Shown piece after piece: positions 28,011-36,641 of a stretch of DNA of 64,000 nucleotides. The position numbers were made by a program, and so were the translations under genes. The notes under the pieces were generated by a model. The model saw nothing but the letters and a program-made list of their open reading frames with translations, was not told the origin of the DNA and ran no database searches. Every line of letters starts with the position of its first letter. Within the stretch, counting starts at the first letter, position 1. This DNA comes from CAIWHR01 sp963773195 (GTDB taxonomy: Bacteria; Pseudomonadota; Gammaproteobacteria; Burkholderiales; Casimicrobiaceae): positions 124,001 through 188,000 of the forward strand of contig CAVZAE010000019.1 in the NCBI GenBank assembly GCA_963773195.1, given 5' to 3'.

Positions 28011-29354
28011 ATGACAACCGACTTGCGCGGCGTCCCGGTCACCGGCGCCGATCCCTTCGCACTGGCGCGCTACGAATCCGCGCTCGGGCAGTTCCAGAGT
28101 TATGTCGGCGATCCGATCGCGACGATCGACGAGGCGATCGCGGCGGCGCCGGCCTTCGTCGCGGGACATCTGCTCAAGGCTCTCGTGCTCTATACGCTGA
28201 CCGAGCGCAGGTTCGTGCCGATGGTCGGCGCCGCGCTGGACGCGGCGCGCAAGCATGCGGCGCGCGCGAATGACCGCGAGCGCGGACTGCTCCACGCGAC
28301 TGAGCTCTTGCACGAGGGGCGTTGGCACGACGCATGCCAGGCGCTCGATCGTGTCCTCGCCGCCTATCCACGCGATGCGCTCGCCCTGCAGGCGGGCCAT
28401 CTGATGGACTTCTTCCGCGGCGACGCGCTGAACCTGCGCAATCGAGTCTCGCGGGTGCTACCCCATTGGGATGCCTCGACGCCATGCTATTCCTACGTGG
28501 TCGGCATGCATGCGTTCGGACTCGAAGAGATGAATCAATATCCGGAGGCCGAGGCGGCGGCGCAGCAAGCGCTCGCGCTGCAGCCGAAGGATGGCTGGGC
28601 GGTCCACGCAGCGGTGCACGTGATGGAAATGCAGGGCCGCATCGACGAAGGCATCGCCTTCCTGACCTCGCGCGAAGGCGACTGGGCGCCGGACAATGCC
28701 TTCGCGTTCCACAATTTCTGGCATCTGGCGTTGTTCTGCCTTGATGGCGCGCAGTACGACCGCGCGCTCGCATTGTTCGACCGGTACGTGCATCCGGAGC
28801 CCGCGGCGTACGTGCTGTCCCTCCTCGACGCGACCGCGCTCCTGTGGCGCCTCATGCTCGAGTGCGCGTCCGTGGGCGATCGCCTGGAGCGCGTCGCCGA
28901 CGACTGGGAAGCCCGTGTCGACGCAGAGGCCGGCTTCTATGCCTTCAACGACGTGCATGCGGCAATGGCGCTCGCGGCGACCGGCCGCGATGCCGCGGTC
29001 TCACGTCTTGTCGAGCGGATGCGCCGGGCGACGGAGAACGATGATGCCAATGCGGCGATGACGCGCGACGTTGGCCTGCCGGTGGCGGAAGGCATGATTG
29101 CATTCGCTCGTGGCCGCTACGGCGATACCATCGCGGCGCTCGAGCCCGCGCGTGACGGCGCGCATCGCTTCGGAGGCAGCCACGCCCAGCGGGACGTGAT
29201 CACGCTGACGCTGATCGAGGCGGCGATCCGTGGCGGCGATCGGATCCGTGCCCGGCACTACGCGGCCGAGCGTCTCGTACGCAAGCCCGCGAGCCCGTGG
29301 GCGCAGCGGCTGTGGGGTCGCGCCGGGGCGGCGCCCGCCCGCGCGGCGGTGTAG
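28011..29354 (+). CDS. Tetratricopeptide repeat protein, TTC38-like
   Basis: 447-residue soluble protein built of TPR-like helical pairs, matching the family of human TTC38. Typical segments are AGHLMDFFRGDALNLRNRV, YSYVVGMHAFGLEEMNQY, AVHAAVHVMEMQGRIDEGI and HNFWHLALFCLDGAQYDRAL. There is no signal peptide. Function is unknown; the His-rich motifs are part of the family pattern. The ATG at 28011 has an aagga ribosome binding site. The divergent GlxA-type gene is a possible regulator. Confidence 0.85.
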   Translation: MTTDLRGVPVTGADPFALARYESALGQFQSYVGDPIATIDEAIAAAPAFVAGHLLKALVLYTLTERRFVPMVGAALDAARKHAARANDRERGLLHATELLHEGRWHDACQALDRVLAAYPRDALALQAGHLMDFFRGDALNLRNRVSRVLPHWDASTPCYSYVVGMHAFGLEEMNQYPEAEAAAQQALALQPKDGWAVHAAVHVMEMQGRIDEGIAFLTSREGDWAPDNAFAFHNFWHLALFCLDGAQYDRALALFDRYVHPEPAAYVLSLLDATALLWRLMLECASVGDRLERVADDWEARVDAEAGFYAFNDVHAAMALAATGRDAAVSRLVERMRRATENDDANAAMTRDVGLPVAEGMIAFARGRYGDTIAALEPARDGAHRFGGSHAQRDVITLTLIEAAIRGGDRIRARHYAAERLVRKPASPWAQRLWGRAGAAPARAAV

Positions 29355-29364
29355 CCGGTCGGTC

Positions 29365-30546
29365 CTACTTGCCCGCGAGCGCGGATTCGCGCGCGAGGAG
29401 CCGCGCCGTCAGCGCGAGCGCGATTGCCGCGAGCGCGAGCGGCGCGACATACGATTGCAGCAGGCCCAGGGGCGGGAGCGCGTCGCCCCGCAGCGCCTTC
29501 GACAAAAGCGAGTATTGGCCCGACACCGGGACCCACAGCAGCCACGGCGGCTCCTTGCGCTGCAGAAACATCGGCAGAAACGGGATGACGGCGACGAGCG
29601 TCAGGAGCAGCGACAGGTTCGCCTGGGCCTCGCGGAACGTGCGGCCGCGCGCGCCGACGTAGAGCATCACCGCCGGCATTAGCAGTGCGAGCGGTGCGAG
29701 GACGATCAAAAACCGGCCGAGCTCGGTTGCGCTGAACAGGAACGGGATGCCGACCGCTGGCAACGGCGCAAAGCGCAGCGTGACATAGAAGCCGGTCAAC
29801 GTGAGGGCGACGACGGCAGCGTCGAGGACGACGACGGCGGCCCACTTGCCTGCGGCGAGCTCGGCTGCCCGCACGGGGGTCGTCAACAGAGGCTCGAGCG
29901 ACTGCCGCTCGCGCTCGCCGGCGGTCGCGTCGAGAGCCGCAGCGAGGCCGCCCATCAGCGCCGCGAACAACCCATAGTAGGCGACGAGGAACAGCACAAT
30001 CGAGCCCGAGCTTTGCGGCGTCGAAAGATCGCGCACGTCGACTTCGAGCGGATTCGCGACGTCGGGCGATATGCCCCGCATCACGAGGCGCGCGCGTCCC
30101 CACTCGCGGTTGTAGGCGCGCAGCAGCGTTTCGGTCTGGTCGATCGACGCACGCGCACGGTCGCGCGAGCGGTCGTAGACGACTCGAACCACGCCCGGTC
30201 TGCCCAGCGCGACGTCATCCGCGAACCCCGGATCGATGTCGAGCACAACGTCGAGATCGCCGTCGCGCACCCGCGTTTCGTAATCCGCCGGCGCGGGCTT
30301 CACGACGACCTGTTGCCGCTCGAGGAAGGCGACGAGCGCGGGCGCGTGCTCTGCACCCGCGATGGGCAGCACGAGATCGCGCGTCTTGCCCGACTGCGCG
30401 GCGACGACATTCAGCATCAGCACGAGGAACGCGGGCCCGAAGAGCGCCGGCATCAGGGTAACAAGCGCAGTGCGGCGGTCGCGCAGCGTGTCGACGAGTT
30501 CCTTGCTTGCCACGATGGCAATGCGGTCGAGCCAGCCGACGGTCAT
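29365..30546 (-). CDS. ABC-2 type permease, NatB-like
   Basis: 393-residue membrane protein of the NatB/ABC-2 class. One N-terminal helix is followed by an extracytoplasmic domain of about 130 residues, then five or six helices from residue 175 to the end. GERERQSLEPLLTTPVRAAELAAGKW is the conserved coupling region. The start ATG at 30546 overlaps the stop of the ATPase gene as ATGA. Substrate unknown; NatAB transporters export Na+. Confidence 0.88.
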   Translation of the reverse strand: MTVGWLDRIAIVASKELVDTLRDRRTALVTLMPALFGPAFLVLMLNVVAAQSGKTRDLVLPIAGAEHAPALVAFLERQQVVVKPAPADYETRVRDGDLDVVLDIDPGFADDVALGRPGVVRVVYDRSRDRARASIDQTETLLRAYNREWGRARLVMRGISPDVANPLEVDVRDLSTPQSSGSIVLFLVAYYGLFAALMGGLAAALDATAGERERQSLEPLLTTPVRAAELAAGKWAAVVVLDAAVVALTLTGFYVTLRFAPLPAVGIPFLFSATELGRFLIVLAPLALLMPAVMLYVGARGRTFREAQANLSLLLTLVAVIPFLPMFLQRKEPPWLLWVPVSGQYSLLSKALRGDALPPLGLLQSYVAPLALAAIALALTARLLARESALAGK

Positions 30547-31286
30547 GCCGCAAGCCCTTCGCCCGTGCCGAGCAGTGCGACGAAGGCGTCCTCGAGCGAC
30601 GCCGCGCGGGACTGCGCCACGAGCTCGGCCGCGGTGCCCGTGGCTGCGACCTGTCCCCGTCCCAGGATCACGATCCGGTCGCAGAGCGCCGTCACCTCCT
30701 GCATCACGTGGGAGCTGAACAGGACGCACTTGCCTGCGGCGCGAAGGCGGCGCAGAAGGTCGCGCAACGCGCGCGTGCTGATGATGTCGAGACCGTTGGT
30801 CGGCTCGTCCAGGAGCAGCGTGTGCGGGTCGTGCACGAGCGCCCGGGCGATGGCGACCTTCATCCGCTCGCCCTGTGAATAGCCTTGCGCGCGGCGGTCG
30901 GCGACGTCGACCAGTCCGAGCGCGCCGACGAGCTCGTCGATGCGCGCGTCGAGCGCGGCCCCGGAAAGCCCGTGCAACGCGCCGAAGTAGCGGATGTTCT
31001 CGCGTCCGGTGAGCCGCGGGTAGAGCCCCCGCGCATCCGACAAGACGCCGATGCTTCGCCGCACGGCGATGTGCTCGGCGACGATGTCCGCCCCGTCGAT
31101 CGTTGCGCGGCCGGCATCCGGCAGCATCAGCGTCGCGAGCATCCGAAGCAGCGTGGTCTTGCCCGCGCCGTTCGGCCCCAGGAGACCCGTGATTTCGCCG
31201 TCGGGCGCGGTGAGCGAAACCCCCGCGACAGCTTTCACTTCGCGGCGCTTGCCGAACGACTTCGCGAGCCCGTCGATCTCGATCAT
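30543..31286 (-). CDS. ABC transporter ATPase, NatA-like
   Basis: 247-residue ATPase with Walker A GPNGAGKTTLL, signature YSQGERMKVAIA and Walker B LLLDEPTNGLD. The signature glycine-glycine is changed to QG, as in NatA-type proteins. Both ends overlap neighbours as ATGA, so translation of the three-gene operon is coupled. Confidence 0.92.
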   Translation of the reverse strand: MIEIDGLAKSFGKRREVKAVAGVSLTAPDGEITGLLGPNGAGKTTLLRMLATLMLPDAGRATIDGADIVAEHIAVRRSIGVLSDARGLYPRLTGRENIRYFGALHGLSGAALDARIDELVGALGLVDVADRRAQGYSQGERMKVAIARALVHDPHTLLLDEPTNGLDIISTRALRDLLRRLRAAGKCVLFSSHVMQEVTALCDRIVILGRGQVAATGTAAELVAQSRAASLEDAFVALLGTGEGLAA

Positions 31287-32764
31287 CGTGCTCCCAGCCG
31301 ATCCGGCCAGGGGGCGGGCGGCTCGCTCGACTTGAAGCGCGCGATGCAGGTCTCGGGCAGCGACGCGAACGTGGGGTCGTCGAGAAAAGCCGCGATGAGC
31401 CGGGGCGCGCACGCGTGCGAGGACACGATATGTCCGAAACCGCGCGCCACGACGTGGCGGCTGTGCGGCAGCGTCTTCGCGACCTCGTCGCCGTTCGCGG
31501 GTGGCGTCACCGGATCGAGCGCACCCGAGAGGATCAGCACCGGCGCGTCGCTGTTGACGGGCGTCGTGGCGTCGATCGGTGCCTCGCCACGCGGCCAGAC
31601 GTCGCAGACCGCGAGCACGCGTCGGGCGAGCGCCTGCGAGCGCACGCCCTCGAGTCCGCCGCGGACGCCACCGAGCGACAGACGCGGCGCATCCTCGGCG
31701 CAGGTGACCGAATAATGGAGCGCCGCGTTCATCTGCTCGGCGAGGCTGCCGCTCAGGAGCAGCGCCCCCGCGAAGAGCGGGCCGTAGTCGCCCTTGGCCG
31801 TACGCGCGATCATCTCGGGCATCAGCGCAGCGAGCTCCGGCGCGTAGGTCAAGGGCTGCAACGCGGCGACGATGTGATCGAACGTCACGCGCAGGGTCTC
31901 GACCGCACCGGTGCGCGGATTCGCGACGGCGACGTCGCGGCCGGCGGGACCGAGCCGCCTTCGAATCGACGCGAGCGTCGCCGCGAGATCGGGGTGCGCC
32001 GCACGGCACGCCGGCGTAGCCTGGCAGCTCTCGATGATGCGGTCGATCGCACGGTCGCGCGACGGCCAGACATCGAAGTTGACGATCATCGATGGCGGCG
32101 CGACGCCGTCCAGCACGACGGCGCGCACGCGGTCCGGATGCCGGCGCAGGTACTCGAGCGCCGCGCGCGTTCCGTACGAGCCGCCCCACAGATTGATCTT
32201 CGCGTAGCCGAGCGAGCCGCGCACCGCGTCGAGGTCCTCGACCCACGCCGCCGTCGTGTACTGCGCCGCATCGACGCCGCGGGCCTTGAGCTCCCTCACG
32301 CACGCGGCCGCGCGCGCCACGATGTCGACGTCGAACGCCGCCTCGAAGCTGTCGTCCGGCTTGAGGGCCTCGCAGTCGAGCGGAGACGAGCGTCCGGTGC
32401 CGCGCTGATCGACGAGCACGATGTCACGGTCCTTGCGGACGTCGAAGAGGAGCGCCGCGAACGTTCCGAGGTAGGTCGCGGCCTGGCCCGGACCTCCGGC
32501 CAGGATGAACAGCGGATCGGGTCGGGGACTCAGCGTGTTCGCAGGCAAAACCGCGACGGTCAGTTTGATCTTGCGTCCCAGCGGTGCGTCGCGATTTTCC
32601 GGCACTTCAAGGGTGCCGCACTGCGCAGCGATCGGCAGGCGCGGCAGCCGGCATTCGGCGAGTGCGAGCGTGCGATTCGACGTCCCGCCTGGGCCGCACC
32701 CCGTCGCGGCAACCGCGACCATGGTTGCGGCGATCCATGCGCCGATGCGGAGCGAGCGAATCAT
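31283..32764 (-). CDS. S33-family alpha/beta hydrolase lipoprotein
   Basis: 493-residue hydrolase with a lipoprotein signal (AVAATGC, Cys23). The alpha/beta hydrolase domain has HGG-like FILAGGPGQAA, VLVDQRGTGRSS, the nucleophile elbow GGSYGT, and the C-terminal TAP-like block with the acid in ILSGALDPVTPP and the histidine in ARGFGHIVS. It resembles proline iminopeptidase/SlpD-type secreted peptidases. First gene of an operon with the ABC pair; it may act on the transported molecule. Confidence 0.88.
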   Translation of the reverse strand: MIRSLRIGAWIAATMVAVAATGCGPGGTSNRTLALAECRLPRLPIAAQCGTLEVPENRDAPLGRKIKLTVAVLPANTLSPRPDPLFILAGGPGQAATYLGTFAALLFDVRKDRDIVLVDQRGTGRSSPLDCEALKPDDSFEAAFDVDIVARAAACVRELKARGVDAAQYTTAAWVEDLDAVRGSLGYAKINLWGGSYGTRAALEYLRRHPDRVRAVVLDGVAPPSMIVNFDVWPSRDRAIDRIIESCQATPACRAAHPDLAATLASIRRRLGPAGRDVAVANPRTGAVETLRVTFDHIVAALQPLTYAPELAALMPEMIARTAKGDYGPLFAGALLLSGSLAEQMNAALHYSVTCAEDAPRLSLGGVRGGLEGVRSQALARRVLAVCDVWPRGEAPIDATTPVNSDAPVLILSGALDPVTPPANGDEVAKTLPHSRHVVARGFGHIVSSHACAPRLIAAFLDDPTFASLPETCIARFKSSEPPAPWPDRLGAR

Positions 32765-32845
32765 GACGCCCGATGGTAGCAGGAGATCCTCGCGCCGGCC
32801 GCTTTTGCGCTACGATCGCTTTTCCCTGCGAAACGGCGATTTGCC

Positions 32846-33751
32846 ATGACCACGCGCGAGCTCGAACCCGGCATCGTCACCGATCTCACCAACCGCCTGA
32901 CGTATGCGGGATATCTGCGTCTCGACCTGCTTTTGTCGGCGCAGCAGCCGCTGTCGGGAAGTGCGATCTCGCCGCCGCGGCACGATGAGATGCTGTTCAT
33001 CATCCAGCACCAGACGTCCGAGCTCTGGATGAAGCTCGCGATCCACGAGCTCAAGGCGGCGCTCGCGTTCGTCCGGCAGGATCGCCTCGACGCGTGCTTC
33101 AAGATCCTCGCGCGGTTGAAACTGATCCAGAAGCAGCTGTTCGAGCAATGGGCCGTGCTGGAAACGCTGACGCCGTCCGAATACGAGGCATTCCGGCCCG
33201 TGCTCGGCAGCTCGTCCGGCTTCCAGTCGGCGCAGTACCGCGCATTCGAGTTCCTGCTCGGCAACAAGCAGCGCGCGCTCGTCGACGTGTTCGGCTACGA
33301 CGTCGCGACGCATGCCGAGCTGACCGCGATCCTCGAGGCGCCGTCGCTCTACGACGAATACCTGCGTCATCTCGCGCGCCGGGGATTGCCGGTGCCCGCC
33401 GCGTGCGTCGAGCGCGACTGGTCGGAGCCGCACGTCCGCAATCCGGAGCTGGTCCCGGTCTTCAAGACGATCTACGACGATCCCGAGCGCTGGTGGGACG
33501 CGTACGAGATGGCTGAGAAGCTCGTCGACGTCGAGGAGTCGTTCCAGCTCTGGCGGTTCCGCCACCTGAAGACAGTCGAGCGGATGATCGGGCACAAGAC
33601 CGGCACCGGCGGCTCGTCGGGGGTCGCCTTCCTGCGGAGGGCGCTGGACCACACATTCTTTCCCGAGCTGATCGATGTGCGTACGGTGATAGGGACGAAT
33701 GAGCGCGGCGGGCGAAGCCAAGGCCCGAAGGGCGCGTCGCCGCGCGATTGA
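32846..33751 (+). CDS. kynA: Tryptophan 2,3-dioxygenase
   Basis: Haem enzyme opening the indole ring of tryptophan to N-formylkynurenine. FIIQHQTSELWMKL carries the distal histidine, and RFRHLKTVERMIGHKTGTGGSSG carries the proximal haem histidine and substrate loop. The family normally ends soon after DVRT; here about 15 odd residues follow before the stop. That suggests an altered end or an unseen indel. The ending overlaps the next gene. Confidence 0.95.
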   Translation: MTTRELEPGIVTDLTNRLTYAGYLRLDLLLSAQQPLSGSAISPPRHDEMLFIIQHQTSELWMKLAIHELKAALAFVRQDRLDACFKILARLKLIQKQLFEQWAVLETLTPSEYEAFRPVLGSSSGFQSAQYRAFEFLLGNKQRALVDVFGYDVATHAELTAILEAPSLYDEYLRHLARRGLPVPAACVERDWSEPHVRNPELVPVFKTIYDDPERWWDAYEMAEKLVDVEESFQLWRFRHLKTVERMIGHKTGTGGSSGVAFLRRALDHTFFPELIDVRTVIGTNERGGRSQGPKGASPRD

Positions 33752-35021
33752 GGTCGGCCGTTGGTCCGGCTATCGAATGCTCGTTCCGGCTGAAGACGCC
33801 GACGAAATGAACTCAGATCGCATCGAGGCAGCGGTCGCGGGCCTCGGACCGGGGCCGCTCAACGAAGAAATCGTGCGGGTGCACGTCGCTCCGCTGTTCT
33901 CGCAGGTGCTCGCCGCGCAGCGTGGCCGCGCGTACCTTGCGAACCACTCGCTCGGGCGGCCGCTCGATGCCACGCAGGACGATGTGCGCGAGGGCCTCTC
34001 GCTGTGGACGGCGCAGCTCGGCGATGCGTGGGACGCGTGGGGCGACGAGATGTCCGGCTGGCGTGCGCGGCTCGCAGCGCTCACGGGAGCGCCGCGTGCG
34101 GATTGCGTCGTGCCGAAAACCAGTGCGGGCCAGGGTTTGCGCGCCGTGCTGAACGCGTACGACGACGTCCTGCGGGTCGTGGCGACGCGCGGCGAATTCG
34201 ATTCGCTCGATCTGATTCTCCGCGAGTACGCACGTCGCGGCCGGATCGCGCTCACGCTGGTCGAGCCGCGTGCCGGCGGCTCGTTCGCCGCAGACGATGT
34301 GCGCGCAGCCATTGGAAGTGGCGCGGATCTCGTCGTCGCCTCGCACGTGTTGTTCCAGACGGGGCAGGTCCTGCCGGAGCTGCCGGCGATTATCGGGGCC
34401 GCGCACGCCGCGGGCGCGCGCGTGCTGCTCGACGTCTATCATTCGCTCGGTGTGTTTCCGGTCGACGTGGCCGCGCTCGACGTCGACTTCGCGGTCGGCG
34501 GCAGCTACAAATACCTGCGGGGCGGCCCGGGCGCGTGCTACCTGTACGTGCACCCCCGCCATCTCGACGCCGGCCTGCGCACGCTCGACACCGGCTGGTT
34601 CGCGAAGGCCGCGCCGTTCGCCTACGAGCGTCCCGACCCGCCGCGCTATGCCGAGGGCGGCGACGGCTGGCTCGAATCGACGCCGGCCGTGCTTCCGCTC
34701 TACCAGTCGCGGGCCGGGCAGCGCTTCGTGCTCGCGATCGGCGTCGCACGGCTGCGCGCACATTCGCTCGCGATGCAGCGCCGGCTCGTGACATTCCTCG
34801 CGGACCGCGGCGTTACCGCGTTGGGCGGCACGGAGGACCGCGGCGCCTTCGTCGTCGTGCGTCGTCGCGACGCACGCGCGCTGGCCGATGCACTCGCGGC
34901 GCGCGCCATCGCCACGGACGCGCGCGGCGAGTGGCTGCGCCTGTGCCCGGACGTGCTCACGACCGATGACGAGCTCGTGCGAGCTGCAGACGAGCTTGCG
35001 CGACTGACACCCAGCGGTTGA
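33699..35021 (+). CDS. kynU: Kynureninase-like PLP enzyme (class V aminotransferase fold)
   Basis: Probably cleaves kynurenine to anthranilate. The PLP lysine is in GGSYKYLRGGPGACYLYV, the cofactor aspartate region is LLDVYHSLGVFPVDVAALD, and the N-terminal YLANHSLGRP resembles kynureninase's YLDGNSLG. It is divergent from standard KynU; the role is inferred from the adjacent kynA. The ATG at 33699 has an aggga ribosome binding site and overlaps kynA by 53 bases. ATGs at 33777 or 33807 avoid the overlap and drop an Arg-rich, doubtful start. No formamidase kynB is in the window. Confidence 0.75.
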   Translation: MSAAGEAKARRARRRAIEVGRWSGYRMLVPAEDADEMNSDRIEAAVAGLGPGPLNEEIVRVHVAPLFSQVLAAQRGRAYLANHSLGRPLDATQDDVREGLSLWTAQLGDAWDAWGDEMSGWRARLAALTGAPRADCVVPKTSAGQGLRAVLNAYDDVLRVVATRGEFDSLDLILREYARRGRIALTLVEPRAGGSFAADDVRAAIGSGADLVVASHVLFQTGQVLPELPAIIGAAHAAGARVLLDVYHSLGVFPVDVAALDVDFAVGGSYKYLRGGPGACYLYVHPRHLDAGLRTLDTGWFAKAAPFAYERPDPPRYAEGGDGWLESTPAVLPLYQSRAGQRFVLAIGVARLRAHSLAMQRRLVTFLADRGVTALGGTEDRGAFVVVRRRDARALADALAARAIATDARGEWLRLCPDVLTTDDELVRAADELARLTPSG

Positions 35022-35044
35022 TCGCCCAAAACTATACGAGCGCT

Positions 35045-35250
35045 GGGGCCGAACTCGGAGCCCCGCCGTGCTGACCCCTGGGCTCTGCCCGCGCCCGGCT
35101 CCCGCGGTGCTTGGCATACTCCACGCGCACCGCGGGATCCGGACGCGTGCGCGCCGATCCGAGGTACGCGGCGCATCACGGCGAGGTCGAATCCGGAGCC
35201 CTGCCGTGCGCCTGAACACCTGAAGCACGGCGGGGCTCCGGGTTCGACCC
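35045..35250. repeat. Three-copy short repeat, one copy inverted
   Basis: A roughly 27-base unit (core cggagccccgccgtgc) occurs at 35045-35072 and, slightly changed, at 35183-35210. It occurs inverted at 35224-35250. The outer copies can form a long stem about 150 bases apart. It lies between the convergent kynU and DUF2970 genes and holds no gene. Probably a dispersed intergenic repeat with terminator-like folding. Confidence 0.6.
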
Positions 35251-35264
35251 TCTGCGCCCAAGCC

Positions 35265-35498
35265 CTACGCGTGCCGCGTGATGAACGAGACGAGCGCGAT
35301 CAGCGCCAGCACGAGCAGCGCGGCCGCGGCGATGCCGACGAGCACGACGGGGATGGGGCGCAATGTCGCGGCGTCGCGCTGCATGTCCTTGCCCTTGCGG
35401 ACGCCGAAGAAGCTCCAGAACACGGCGCGTGCCGTCTCCGCGAGCGTCGCCGGGCGCGCCGGTGAGGGCTCGGGAGATGGGGATTCCGGGGGGTCCAT
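35265..35498 (-). CDS. DUF2970 membrane protein
   Basis: 77-residue protein matching DUF2970: the conserved VFWSFFGVRKGKDMQRD motif followed by one transmembrane helix (PVVLVGIAAAALLVLALIALVSF). The N-terminal 20 residues are Pro/Ser-rich. The family is common in beta- and gammaproteobacteria; function unknown. Confidence 0.85.
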   Translation of the reverse strand: MDPPESPSPEPSPARPATLAETARAVFWSFFGVRKGKDMQRDAATLRPIPVVLVGIAAAALLVLALIALVSFITRHA

Positions 35499-35645
35499 TG
35501 CAACGTCTCCGCCGCGCGCGACATGCCGGCGGCGGACGCGCCGATGGTATCACTCGGGCGCAGGACGCTCGCTGCATCCAGCCGCGGAGCGCGTGCGTAA
35601 AGGGGTGCAGCCATCATGGCCGCCAACAACCTGGGGAGATCCCCG

Positions 35646-36086
35646 ATGACCGCTCGCTTTGCCCGTTTCTACGTTCCGTTCCTGATCGCCTTTGCGCTGG
35701 GCGCCTGCCAGTCGACGATGATGGCGCCGCAGAAATCGCTGTACGACCGCCTGGGCGGCACGCCCGCGATCACTGCGGTGGTCGACGACTTTGTCGCCAA
35801 CGTCGCGGCCGACAACCGGATCAACGGCTTTTTCGCGCGGACCGATATTCCGCGCCTCAAGAAGCTCCTGGTCGAGCAGATCTGCCAGGCGACCGGCGGC
35901 CCGTGCACCTACACCGGCCGCAGCATGCAGGCTGCGCACAAGGGGATGAACATCACCGATGCACAATTCAACGCGCTGGTCGAGGACTTGAAGAAGTCGC
36001 TCGACAAATTCAAGGTGCCCGACAAGGAACAGGGCGAGCTGCTGTCGGCGCTGGCCTCGCTCAAGCCGCAGATTGTGGGGCAGTAG
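35646..36086 (+). CDS. Group 1 truncated haemoglobin, lipoprotein
   Basis: A 2-on-2 globin: SLYDRLGGTPAITAVVDDFV, NRINGFFARTD and the proximal histidine in MQAAHKGMNIT. It carries a signal peptide ending FALGAC (Cys21), a lipobox, so the haem protein should be membrane-anchored outside the cytoplasm; most family members are cytosolic. The start at 35646 has a gggag ribosome binding site; an ATG at 35616 would add ten residues before the signal. It lies downstream of the cyd cluster on the opposite strand. A role in O2 or NO handling is inferred. Confidence 0.88.
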   Translation: MTARFARFYVPFLIAFALGACQSTMMAPQKSLYDRLGGTPAITAVVDDFVANVAADNRINGFFARTDIPRLKKLLVEQICQATGGPCTYTGRSMQAAHKGMNITDAQFNALVEDLKKSLDKFKVPDKEQGELLSALASLKPQIVGQ

Positions 36087-36470
36087 CGGCGCGAGCGGCT
36101 CGCCGGGGCCCCGGGCGCGAAGCGCCGAGGGGGAGCGAGCAAACGCGAGTCGCCGCAGGCGGCCGACCGCTTGGCACAACGCATGAACAAGGCCGGGCGG
36201 AGGCCGCGGCGCGAGCGGCTCGCCGGTTCGGCCTCCGCACAGTCAGAGTGTCGCATCGCGCCGAGGGGTCGGCCTCCGAACGCGCTCCCCATCGCTCACA
36301 TCCCCAAGCACTCTTGGGGCCCCTGCTCGCGGGACGCGCGTTCCCCCGGGCGCGTAGCGCCGAGGGGGGGCGAGCAAACGCGAGTCGCCGCCAGGCGGCC
36401 GACCGCTTGGCACAACGTATGAACAAGGCAGGGCGGAGACCGCGGGCAACTATGCGTGCGGGCGGCCCGG
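36087..36470. repeat. Intergenic region with a 100-base direct repeat
   Basis: No gene is supported in these 384 bases. A unit of about 100 bases occurs twice in direct orientation, at about 36109-36210 and 36343-36445, nearly identical (starts cccgggcgcg, includes gagcaaacgcgagtcgccgc and tgaacaaggc). A second short unit (gcgcgagcggctcgccgg) occurs at about 36090 and 36210. A small hairpin (ccccaag/cttgggg) lies at 36302-36319. This looks like a dispersed GC-rich repeat family in the genome. Confidence 0.75.
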
Positions 36471-36626
36471 TCAGTCGGCGCCGCCTGTCGTATCCGCGCC
36501 GAAGCGGTCGCGGATCTTGCTTTCGTCGAGGGCGCCGAAGGTGTAGGACGCTTCGAGCCACATGACATTGATGATGCCGAACGCGAGCGCCGCGCCGATG
36601 CCGAGGATCCACGTGAAGTACCACAT
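36471..36626 (-). CDS. cydX: Cytochrome bd oxidase small subunit CydX
   Basis: 51-residue single-helix subunit needed for stability and activity of the bd oxidase. It reads MWYFTWILGIGAALAFGIIN at the start, the strongly conserved CydX/YbgT opening, then VMWLEASY. Located 15 bases after cydB in the same direction. It is longer than E. coli CydX (37 residues) by a polar tail. Confidence 0.93.
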   Translation of the reverse strand: MWYFTWILGIGAALAFGIINVMWLEASYTFGALDESKIRDRFGADTTGGAD

Positions 36627-36641
36627 CGTCGGTGCCTCCGG

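Noticed and set aside
35224..35250. tRNA T-arm (ggttcgaccc) near the kynU repeats
   Set aside because: The match is part of the three-copy repeat; no cloverleaf stems flank it.
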